Below, piece after piece: positions 54,503 through 61,940 of a DNA stretch of 64,000 nucleotides; position 1 is the first letter of the stretch; each line of letters opens with the position of its first letter. The DNA comes from Actinomycetes bacterium (lineage in GTDB: Bacteria > Actinomycetota > Actinomycetes > Mycobacteriales > Mycobacteriaceae), in NCBI GenBank assembly GCA_022601135.1, contig JAHZJB010000126.1, forward strand, positions 1 through 64,000, in the 5' to 3' direction. The notes under the pieces were generated by a model that was not told where the DNA came from, did not search any database, and saw only the letters and a program-made list of their open reading frames with translations. Position numbers and translations under genes: made by a program.

Positions 54503-55369
54503 ATGGACAACATCCGGGGTAGAACCATCGCCATCACCGGCGCGGCTCGAGGCATCGGTTATTCCACCGCCGAAGCGCTTGTGACACGTGGGGCATACGT
54601 GATTATCGGTGACCGCGAGGTAGCGTTACAGGAGTCGGCGGTGGCAAAGCTGAGCGCCCTCGGACAGGTGTCGGGCCATCCGCTGGACGTCACCGACCGC
54701 GAATCGTTCGCCGGTTTTCTCGACAAAGCCCGTACCGACGGGAACGGCCACATCGACGTGCTGATCAACAACGCCGGCGTGATGCCGGTCGGCCCGTTCC
54801 TCGACCAGTCCGAAGAGTCCATCCGGTCCGCGATCGAGGTGAACTTCTACGGCGTCCTCACCGGGTGCCAGCTCGTCCTTCCCGAAATGACGGCCCGACG
54901 ACGAGGCCACATCGTCAACATCGCCTCCCTGGCCGGCATGCTCGCGCTGCCCGGCCAGGTCGTCTATGCCGGTACCAAGTTTGCCGTTGTCGGTTTGACG
55001 ACCGCGATGGCCGATGAGTTCGCGACTGCCGGTGTCGATGTCAGTTGCGTGATGCCGACCTTCACCAACACCGACCTCATCACCGGCACCCATACCACGC
55101 CCGTCCAGAAGCCCGTGGAACCCGAGGACATCGCGGCCGCCATCGTCAAGGTGCTGGACAAGCCCACCACGCTGGTGTCGGTCCCACCCGCGCTGCGATT
55201 CGTCAGCGCCATCACGCCGACCCTCGCACCCAGGGCGAGGCGCTGGCTGTCCCACAAGATGGGCAACGACACGGTGTTCCTCGACTTCGATCGCGCCGCG
55301 CGCGAAGGCTACGAGCGGCGAGCGCAGTCAGCGCGGGGTGTGGTCGAGTCCCCGGGCGGCCTCGACTAA
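54503..55369 (+). CDS. Short-chain dehydrogenase/reductase
   Basis: 288 residues. TGAARGIG (12-19) binds the cofactor, VLINNAGVM is the NNAG motif, and the catalytic Tyr155-x3-Lys159 lies in VYAGTK. The Arg at 16 points to NADP(H). The last 60 residues (LDKPTTLVSVPPALRFVS onward) are the extension common in mycobacterial SDRs. A TAAAGT box lies 8 nt before the ATG, overlapped by a palindrome. The stop overlaps the following convergent gene by 4 bp. Confidence 0.9.
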   Translation: MDNIRGRTIAITGAARGIGYSTAEALVTRGAYVIIGDREVALQESAVAKLSALGQVSGHPLDVTDRESFAGFLDKARTDGNGHIDVLINNAGVMPVGPFLDQSEESIRSAIEVNFYGVLTGCQLVLPEMTARRRGHIVNIASLAGMLALPGQVVYAGTKFAVVGLTTAMADEFATAGVDVSCVMPTFTNTDLITGTHTTPVQKPVEPEDIAAAIVKVLDKPTTLVSVPPALRFVSAITPTLAPRARRWLSHKMGNDTVFLDFDRAAREGYERRAQSARGVVESPGGLD

Positions 55370-55770
55370 GCGAACGACGGCAGGGCATCGCCCATTCGGT
55401 GGGCCTCGACGACGTCGAGGTGCTCGAAAAGTTCGTCAAGGCCGAACTGGTAGTCGTCGTCGCTTCCGACGAACACCACGTGGGCAATGCCGCCGCCCTC
55501 GGCCTCGATGAGTGCGATCACCGTCGCCGTGGCGAGATCAGGATTCTCGACCTCGGCATAGGACGGAGGCCAGAACCAGATCAGACCGGCGTTGTCGGCG
55601 CCCTCATCACCGAACACCCACCCGCGCTCGGTGAGCGCGGCGTCGAAATGTTCCAGGCCAGCGACGATTTCGGCGACGCGTTCCTCGCGGTCGCCCGGTA
55701 ACCCGGCCTGCACCCGGGCCGCCTGCCGCTTCCTGCGACGGGCCTTCTTCGCATCAGACCGTCTCGACAC
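55366..55770 (-). CDS. Conserved hypothetical protein
   Basis: 134 residues. A strongly basic N-terminus (RRSDAKKARRRKRQAARVQ) precedes an alpha/beta domain with IWFWPPSYAEVENPD and an acidic C-terminus. No membrane segment. The GTG begins directly after the metZ TGA, so it belongs to the purT-rhodanese-metZ chain. I do not recognise a function. Confidence 0.75.
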   Translation of the reverse strand: MSRRSDAKKARRRKRQAARVQAGLPGDREERVAEIVAGLEHFDAALTERGWVFGDEGADNAGLIWFWPPSYAEVENPDLATATVIALIEAEGGGIAHVVFVGSDDDYQFGLDELFEHLDVVEAHRMGDALPSFA

Positions 55771-57003
55771 TCAGCTCAATGCCCCATCCAGGTCGGCGAT
55801 CAGGTCCTCCGTGCCCTCCAGTCCGACCGAGACCCGCACGACGCCGTCACCCAGACCGATCTCGGCCCGGCCCTCCGGGCCCATCGCCCGATGCGTCGTC
55901 GTCGCCGGATGGGTAACCAGCGATTTGGAATCCCCGAGGTTGTTCGAGATATCGATCAGTCGTAGCTTGTCCAGCACCTCGAACGCACGCTCTTTGCCAC
56001 GGCTGGCCGGGACGTCGAGCTCGAACGTCACCACGGTGCCCCCGCCGGTCATCTGGCGCTTGGCCAGGTCATACTGCGGGTGCGACTCCAGGAACGGATA
56101 GCGCACCCACCGCACCGCCGAGCTGGACTCCAGGAACTCGGCTATCCGGTGGGCGGACGAATTCTGATGCTGCACACGCAGTTCCAGCGTCTCCAGTCCC
56201 TTCACCAACGTCCACGCGTTGAACGGGCTGAGCGCCGGTCCGGTGTGCCGCATCAGCTTCTGCACCGGCTCATCGATGTACTGCTCACTGCCGAGGATCG
56301 CCCCGCCCAGTACCCGGCCCTGGCCGTCGATGTGTTTGGTGCCCGAGTAGACGACGACGTCAACGCCGAGCGGAAACCCCTGTTGCAGAATCGGTGTCGC
56401 GAAGACGTTGTCCAAAACGACCTTCGCCCCGGCGCGATGGGCCAGGTCGCACACCGCGGCGATGTCCACCAGCTGCTGCATCGGGTTCGATGGCGTCTCG
56501 AAGAACACCGCCTGGGTAGGGACCGAGAGCGCCTCCTCCCACTGGGAGAGGTCGTCGCCGTCGACGAACACCGTCTCCACACCCCAGCGCGGGAGGATCT
56601 CGTTGCACACCACGAAGCATGACCCGAACAGGCTGCGCGCCGCCACCAGTCGATCACCGGCAGCCAGCAACGCACCCAACGAGGTGAACACGGCAGACAT
56701 CCCGCTCGACGTCGCGAAGCAGGCCGGCGCACCCTCGATCAGCCGCAGCCGCTCCTCGAACATCGAGACCGTGGGGTTGCCGTAGCGCGAGTAGACGTAG
56801 CGATCGATATCACCCGAGAAAGCCTTCTCCGCTTCGGCCGCCGACTGGTAGACGTACCCCGACGTCAGGTACACCGCCTCGGCGGTCTCCTCGAAACCCG
56901 ATCGCAGCAACCCGCCACGCACACCGATGGTCGCCTGGCCGACCCCGTCAGGCAGCTGGGCCGGTATCCGCACCGACGGCACGGCCTGATCGGGACCGCT
57001 CAC
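55771..57003 (-). CDS. metZ: O-succinylhomoserine sulfhydrylase
   Basis: 410 residues, PLP enzyme making homocysteine from O-succinylhomoserine and sulfide. YVYSRYGNPTVSMFEERLRL is the N-terminal substrate region, VVYSGTKHIDGQGRVLGG carries the PLP lysine, and SLVTHPATTTHRAM is the C-terminal carboxylate-binding loop. GTG 57003 is preferred to ATG 57015: GGAGA lies 5 nt before it and it forms a GTGA overlap with the rhodanese stop. The rhodanese upstream suggests shared sulfur handling. Confidence 0.95.
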   Translation of the reverse strand: MSGPDQAVPSVRIPAQLPDGVGQATIGVRGGLLRSGFEETAEAVYLTSGYVYQSAAEAEKAFSGDIDRYVYSRYGNPTVSMFEERLRLIEGAPACFATSSGMSAVFTSLGALLAAGDRLVAARSLFGSCFVVCNEILPRWGVETVFVDGDDLSQWEEALSVPTQAVFFETPSNPMQQLVDIAAVCDLAHRAGAKVVLDNVFATPILQQGFPLGVDVVVYSGTKHIDGQGRVLGGAILGSEQYIDEPVQKLMRHTGPALSPFNAWTLVKGLETLELRVQHQNSSAHRIAEFLESSSAVRWVRYPFLESHPQYDLAKRQMTGGGTVVTFELDVPASRGKERAFEVLDKLRLIDISNNLGDSKSLVTHPATTTHRAMGPEGRAEIGLGDGVVRVSVGLEGTEDLIADLDGALS

Positions 57004-57413
57004 GACTGTCTCCATGGCAGCCCGATGGACCGCCAACCGGTAACGCCGCGGTGCCCCTGCTCGTCGAGGTTGCCTTCGAAGCCGTCCAGGATGTTGTAGG
57101 ACGGGCCGATACCGGCCGCCGTTGCCGCCTCGGCGGCCGGAACGGAGCGGTTGCCCGAGCGACACAGGAACACCACGGGGCCGTCGCCCGGCGTGACACC
57201 CGAGGCCAGCAGATCGTCGACGAAGCCGTCGTTGCGCGCGCCGTTGGCGCGGTTCCACTCCACGTAGACGACGTCGCGGCCCAGGCTGGAGAGGTCAGCC
57301 ACCCCGACGAAACGCCACTCAGCTTCGGTACGACAGTCGACCAGGACCGCATCGGGGTTCTCGCTCAGCAGCTTCCAGGCCTCCTGGGGCGTGACATCTC
57401 CGGCATAACTCAC
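57000..57413 (-). CDS. Rhodanese-domain protein
   Basis: 137 residues, one rhodanese domain. AVLVDCRTEAEWRFVG carries the N-terminal signature; the active loop VFLCRSGNRS has the catalytic Cys and 6-residue loop of single-domain sulfurtransferases. Likely hands sulfur to, or detoxifies persulfide for, the overlapping metZ product. GTG at 57413 lies in a 14-bp perfect palindrome. From memory Rv0390. Confidence 0.92.
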   Translation of the reverse strand: MSYAGDVTPQEAWKLLSENPDAVLVDCRTEAEWRFVGVADLSSLGRDVVYVEWNRANGARNDGFVDDLLASGVTPGDGPVVFLCRSGNRSVPAAEAATAAGIGPSYNILDGFEGNLDEQGHRGVTGWRSIGLPWRQS

Positions 57414-57422
57414 GATCGTGAG
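57409..57422. promoter_or_regulatory. Perfect 14-bp palindrome over the rhodanese start codon
   Basis: CTCACGATCGTGAG is fully self-complementary and includes the GTG start at 57411-57413 (minus strand). It could be a regulator site or a small hairpin at the ribosome-binding region. Confidence 0.4.
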
Positions 57423-57432
57423 TGTCCCACAG

Positions 57433-57879
57433 CTAATTGGGGCCAGTCGAGCAGACCTTCCACGCCCCGTCCTGGCGCTCGAAAGCGATCTCGACCGTCT
57501 CCTTGCGGTCGGGATCCTTGGAGAAGTGATAGGTGACCTCAGCGGTGGCCCGATCGCCATCGATCGCTATGCCGTTCGCCGAATCGATAAACCGCTCACC
57601 CCGATTCTCAACCGAATCCCGTTGTCCAGCAATTATTTCTGGTTCAAAACCCTGTTTCTCGACACAGGTGTACGCGCGGAAGTCAGCGTAATCCTGGCGC
57701 TGCAGTGCGTCGTTCTGCGCGACCACGGCCAGCCTGATCTGCTGGTCGTCGGTGAGTTCGTCACCGGAGAACACATTGAACAACCAGACGACGATCACGA
57801 CGGTGACGGCGATCGCCAGCGCGGCGAGGAACGGCGCGGCGGTGGTGCCGCCCGAGGATGAATCAGCCGGGTCGGTCAC
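57433..57879 (-). CDS. Membrane-anchored protein with NTF2-like domain
   Basis: 148 residues: a single N-terminal membrane helix (about 16-37), then an extracytoplasmic domain of about 105 residues with the DDQQIRLAVVAQNDALQRQD helix and FERQDGAWKVCSTG ending, typical of small lumazine-binding/NTF2-like (DUF4878-type) domains. Two Cys may form a disulfide. GTG start overlapping the purT stop by 4 bp. Function unknown. Confidence 0.8.
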   Translation of the reverse strand: MTDPADSSSGGTTAAPFLAALAIAVTVVIVVWLFNVFSGDELTDDQQIRLAVVAQNDALQRQDYADFRAYTCVEKQGFEPEIIAGQRDSVENRGERFIDSANGIAIDGDRATAEVTYHFSKDPDRKETVEIAFERQDGAWKVCSTGPN

Positions 57880-59054
57880 CGGAGCCTGCCCATCGCGGTC
57901 GCCACCCGGCGTGCGCGGTCGCGCGCCACGATGGGGTCGGGCGCGGTCGCCGTCGACAGGGCGTACCAGCGCCGGGCGCCGGTCGAATCGGAGGGATCGA
58001 ACAGCCGCACGTCGCTTTCGGCAACGGCAAGCGCCTCGGCCAGCACGAGACGCAGCCCGGCCCCATCCGCAACGACGCGTTCCGAGCCCGACACATAGCT
58101 CAGCTCGGCGGCACCCGGCGAGATCATGATGGTGTCCACGGGAAGCCCGAGGACGGCCCGGGCGTGCAACTCGAACTCGGAGAGACGCTGCGAGCGCAAA
58201 GTCACCAGCCCACTGTCGTTCGGTTGCGGCCGCACGTCAGCGAAATAGACCTCGTCGCCGCGCACGGACAACTCCACGCTGAAGACACCGCGGCCACCCA
58301 GTGAGTTGACGATTCGGGCGGCGATCGACTTCGCGGCGTCCAGCGCGGCCGGTGACAGGTGCTGGGGCTGCCAGGATGCCAGGGCCACACCGTCGGTCCG
58401 GTGATGCCCGATCGGCTCGCAGAAACGTACGACGGGGCCCGCGGGGCCGGCGGTGCGCACGGCCAGCAACGTCACCTCGACATCGACCTCGACCACGCTC
58501 TCCGCCATGACCCGCTGCCGGCTGAGCCGGCCGCCCGCGACTGCGCGCTGCCAGGCGGGCTCGACGTCCTCGGCCCGCAGCAATACCGACTCCCCCGCAC
58601 CGGGACCGGCGGCGACGGGTTTGACCGACAGCGGAAAACCCGCATGCTGCGCAATCGCGCAGAGCTCGGCTGCCGAACCGGCGAACCAGAACGGAATGGT
58701 GGGCAACCCCAGTTCGTCGGCCGCGAGCCGTCGCAAACCCTCGCCGTCCAGCGACAGACGGGTACAACGCGGGGTCGGAAACACCTCCACCTCACCGCGC
58801 TCGGCGATCGCGACCAGTGCATCGGTGGCCACCGCCCCGGTGTCGGCCACCACGTAGTCGGGTTTCCGGGTCTCGATCAGCTCAAGCACGTCGGCGTGCC
58901 GATCCACCAAGATCACGTCAGCACCGAGGCGCCGGAACGCCAGCGCGAGTTCCCGACGGCGCGGGCCGGCGCCCAGCAGCATCACCACGGCCGAACCGGC
59001 AGGCTCGGTCGCCGTCTGCTCAATCACACTGGGTCCGTCCGTCGGATCGCTCAT
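57876..59054 (-). CDS. purT: Formate-dependent phosphoribosylglycinamide formyltransferase
   Basis: 392 residues, ATP-grasp enzyme of purine synthesis using formate and ATP. LGAGPRRRELALAFRRLGAD is the N-terminal domain start, PLSVKPVAAGPGAGESV the ATP-grasp loop, and EVYFADVRPQPNDSGLVT the metal site. ATG 59054 chosen; upstream in-frame sequence lacks protein-like composition. Slightly shorter than the roughly 400-420 residues usual. First gene of the chain toward metZ; 91 bp from the divergent MMPL gene. Confidence 0.94.
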   Translation of the reverse strand: MSDPTDGPSVIEQTATEPAGSAVVMLLGAGPRRRELALAFRRLGADVILVDRHADVLELIETRKPDYVVADTGAVATDALVAIAERGEVEVFPTPRCTRLSLDGEGLRRLAADELGLPTIPFWFAGSAAELCAIAQHAGFPLSVKPVAAGPGAGESVLLRAEDVEPAWQRAVAGGRLSRQRVMAESVVEVDVEVTLLAVRTAGPAGPVVRFCEPIGHHRTDGVALASWQPQHLSPAALDAAKSIAARIVNSLGGRGVFSVELSVRGDEVYFADVRPQPNDSGLVTLRSQRLSEFELHARAVLGLPVDTIMISPGAAELSYVSGSERVVADGAGLRLVLAEALAVAESDVRLFDPSDSTGARRWYALSTATAPDPIVARDRARRVATAMGRLR

Positions 59055-59145
59055 CGACAGTCCACCCTGCCAGAACCAGCGGTCCGATGAGTCGCGCCAT
59101 GCGCAACCGGTCCTCGGGTGGTCGAACATCTGAAATATTGTCGGC

Positions 59146-61287
59146 ATGACCCGTCGCGTCTCGTGGTTGCTCGCGCTCGTGATCGTCGCCGCGTCGGGCG
59201 CGTTGATGGGGCTCTTCGGCGGCGGTGATGCGGCCGAGCAGTCGCCGGTACCGGTTCCGCCCGCTGCGGAGTCGGCCCGGGCCGACGCCGCACGCGCCCA
59301 GTTCCCCGGCGGTGATCGTGTTCCGGTGATCCTGGTGGTCAGCCGAGACGACGGCGCCGCGCTCACTCCAGCCGAACTGGAGGAGGCCGACCAGGCCCGC
59401 AAGCGCATGCTCGCTGCCGCCGACGCCGGCGGGGCTGGGGCGGTGGGGACTCCAGCCGGTCCGCCCCTCCAGGTGTCAGACGACCGAAAAGCGGCACTCG
59501 CGGTGGTCCCGTTGCCGGCCGACCTCTCCGGCTTCGCGCTCAACGACGCGGTCAAGGCGCTGCGCACGGCCGCGTCCGAGGGACTGCCCGACGATCTGCG
59601 GGCCGAGGTCACCGGCGGACCGGCCTTCGGCGCGGACATCGCCGACTCGTTCTCCGGTGCGAATGTGACACTGCTCATCGTCACCGCGGCGGTGGTGGCG
59701 CTGCTGCTGATCATCACCTACCGCTCCCCCGTGTTGTGGCTGGCGCCGCTGCTGGTGATCGGCTTCGCCGACCGGGTCGGTGCGGTCGCCGGCTCGGCGG
59801 TGGCCGAGGCTGCGGGCATGATGCCGGACGGATCGACGTCGGGGATAACGAGCGTTCTGGTTTTCGGTGCCGGCACCAACTATGCGTTGCTGCTCATCTC
59901 GCGGTACCGAGAAGAACTGGGACGTCACCAGTCGCACCGGGTCGCTTTGGACACCGCCGTCCGTCGCGCCGGACCGGCCATCATCGCCAGCAACGCGACC
60001 GTGGTGCTGGCGCTGCTGACCCTGCCCTTGGCATCCTCACCGAGTACCCGCAGTCTGGGGGTCCAGGCCGCCGCCGGTCTGGTGGTCGCAGCGGTGTTCG
60101 TGCTCCTGGTTCTCCCGCCGCTGCTCGACGTGTTCGGCCGGAAGTTGTTCTGGCCGTTCATCCCTCGCGTCGGCGACAAGCCCCTCACCGACAGCGGGGC
60201 CTGGCACCGGGTGGCCGCCGCCGTCGCGCGACGACCGGCTCAAGTCGCGATCGTCTCGATCGGCACGCTGGCCCTGCTGTGCGCCGGGCTCTTCAGCACA
60301 CCGCTCGGCCTGTCACAGACCGAGCAGTTTCGCGTTCAGGCCGAATCGGTGAGCGGCTACGACACCCTGGCGGCCCACTTTCCCAGCGGGCTGACCGACC
60401 CCACCCGCGTCATCGCCTCGACCGACCAGGCCGCCACCGTGCAACAGGCGATCGAGGACACCCCCGGCGTGGTGTCGGTGTCGCCGGCCGGAACCGCGCC
60501 GGACGGACTGAGCCAGTGGTCGGTTGTCCTGGCCGCCGCCCCCGCCTCCGAAGAAGCTTTCGAAACAGTTGACGCACTTCGTGACTCGGTCCATCGGGCC
60601 GATCCTGACGGCCTCGTCGGTGGGTCCGACGCCAAGGCCCGGGACGCGGCTTCAGCCGCCGGTCATGACCGCGCGATCGTGGCGCCCGCCATCCTCGCGG
60701 TAGTCCTGGTGGTGCTGTATGTGTTGCTGCGTTCGGCACTGGCACCGCTGATCCTGGTTGCGGTCACCGTACTGAGCGCGCTGGCCGCGCTCGGGCTGGG
60801 CGGCTGGGCGAGCGTACACGTCTTCGGATTTCCGGCGCTGGACAACACCGCGCCGCTGTTCGCGTTCCTGTTCTTGGTGGCACTCGGGGTGGACTACACG
60901 ATCTTCCTGGTGACCCGGGCCCGGGAGGAGACCCCCGAGCACGGCACCCGCGACGGCATCATCCGGGCCGTCTCGGCGACCGGCGCGGTGATCAGCAGCG
61001 CAGGCATCGTGTTGGCAGCCGTGTTCTGCGTGTTGGCCGTACTCCCCCTGATCGTGTTGACCCAGTTGGGCATCATCGTCGGGTTGGGCATCCTGTTGGA
61101 CACCTTCGTCGTTCGCACGGTGATCATTCCGGCGCTGTTCACGCTCATCGGACCCAGGATCTGGTGGCCGGCGCTGCCCGCCGGGGACCGCCGGATCACC
61201 CGGGGCGGCCGGCACCGCGCTCCCCGAACCCGCTCTCGTCGCCGGGCAGATCGATCACGCCGGCACGCCCCAGAAACACCAGGCTGA
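59146..61287 (+). CDS. MMPL-family (RND) membrane transporter
   Basis: 713 residues, about 12 membrane helices in two repeats, each with a large extracytoplasmic loop. The first repeat has GAGTNYALLLISRYREEL and the second GVDYTIFLVTRAREETP, the paired signature of MMPL proteins with the proton-relay Asp/Tyr. It lacks the long C-terminus of lipid-exporting MmpL3. Substrate unknown. The last about 30 residues are Arg-rich (GRRHRAPRTRSRRRADRSR-like) and are encoded where the gene overlaps the convergent neighbour by 92 bp. Confidence 0.9.
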   Translation: MTRRVSWLLALVIVAASGALMGLFGGGDAAEQSPVPVPPAAESARADAARAQFPGGDRVPVILVVSRDDGAALTPAELEEADQARKRMLAAADAGGAGAVGTPAGPPLQVSDDRKAALAVVPLPADLSGFALNDAVKALRTAASEGLPDDLRAEVTGGPAFGADIADSFSGANVTLLIVTAAVVALLLIITYRSPVLWLAPLLVIGFADRVGAVAGSAVAEAAGMMPDGSTSGITSVLVFGAGTNYALLLISRYREELGRHQSHRVALDTAVRRAGPAIIASNATVVLALLTLPLASSPSTRSLGVQAAAGLVVAAVFVLLVLPPLLDVFGRKLFWPFIPRVGDKPLTDSGAWHRVAAAVARRPAQVAIVSIGTLALLCAGLFSTPLGLSQTEQFRVQAESVSGYDTLAAHFPSGLTDPTRVIASTDQAATVQQAIEDTPGVVSVSPAGTAPDGLSQWSVVLAAAPASEEAFETVDALRDSVHRADPDGLVGGSDAKARDAASAAGHDRAIVAPAILAVVLVVLYVLLRSALAPLILVAVTVLSALAALGLGGWASVHVFGFPALDNTAPLFAFLFLVALGVDYTIFLVTRAREETPEHGTRDGIIRAVSATGAVISSAGIVLAAVFCVLAVLPLIVLTQLGIIVGLGILLDTFVVRTVIIPALFTLIGPRIWWPALPAGDRRITRGGRHRAPRTRSRRRADRSRRHAPETPG

Positions 61288-61900
61288 CCACGAGGACCCA
61301 GACTGGAAAGGCCACCGTCATCCACAACGTGGTGTCGCTGGCCACCAGCAGGGCCAGCGCGAGAAGGTAGGACACCACAACCAGCCAGCGGGGCATCAGA
61401 GCCGTCCGCAACCAGATGGTGGCCAGGGAGATCATGAAAACCGCTGCCATCCGAAGCGCATAGGTGTTGCCCAGCGCGACGACCAGTGCCTGCCCGAACG
61501 CCGCGACCTCGGTGCGCTGCCCGCCGTCGGCGAGAAACTCCTTACTGGCCAGCAATCCGGCGCCCACCGCCGTGGACGCGAAGATCATCGCCAGGAACAG
61601 CAGCCCGCTGCCGATGAACACCGTCGAGAAGAACTTGTCCTCGAGATCCCCCAGGACGTCGCGGACTACGCCGATGAACCACAGAAACGCAATACCCGAG
61701 AAGGGCATCAGGACCACGGCAACCCGCAACTGCGTCCCACAACCGTCGACCCACTGGGAGCCGAGCTCTTGCCCGCCGGGCAGCGCGGTGCGAATCAGCA
61801 CCAGGGCCGTCCCGAACAGCAGCGCGAACAGCACGCCGGCGAATGCGGCAGCCCGCGGTGTCGAGAGGCGGTGGATTTTTCTCTCAACCGGATGCGTCAC
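61196..61900 (-). CDS. Polytopic membrane protein of unknown function
   Basis: 234 residues with about six hydrophobic helices (roughly 16-35, 53-72, 88-108, 130-150, 163-182, 186-208) and a short acidic C-terminus. GTG 61900 gives VTHPVERKIHRL, a basic cytoplasmic N-terminus before the first helix. Lies 40 bp after the P450-reductase gene on the same strand. Its 3' 92 bp overlap the MMPL gene in antisense. Confidence 0.8.
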   Translation of the reverse strand: MTHPVERKIHRLSTPRAAAFAGVLFALLFGTALVLIRTALPGGQELGSQWVDGCGTQLRVAVVLMPFSGIAFLWFIGVVRDVLGDLEDKFFSTVFIGSGLLFLAMIFASTAVGAGLLASKEFLADGGQRTEVAAFGQALVVALGNTYALRMAAVFMISLATIWLRTALMPRWLVVVSYLLALALLVASDTTLWMTVAFPVWVLVVSLVFLGRAGVIDLPGDESGFGERGAGRPG

Positions 61901-61940
61901 GGGCCCATGGTGGCACGCCGGCGCCGCCGGGTGCAGGTGA

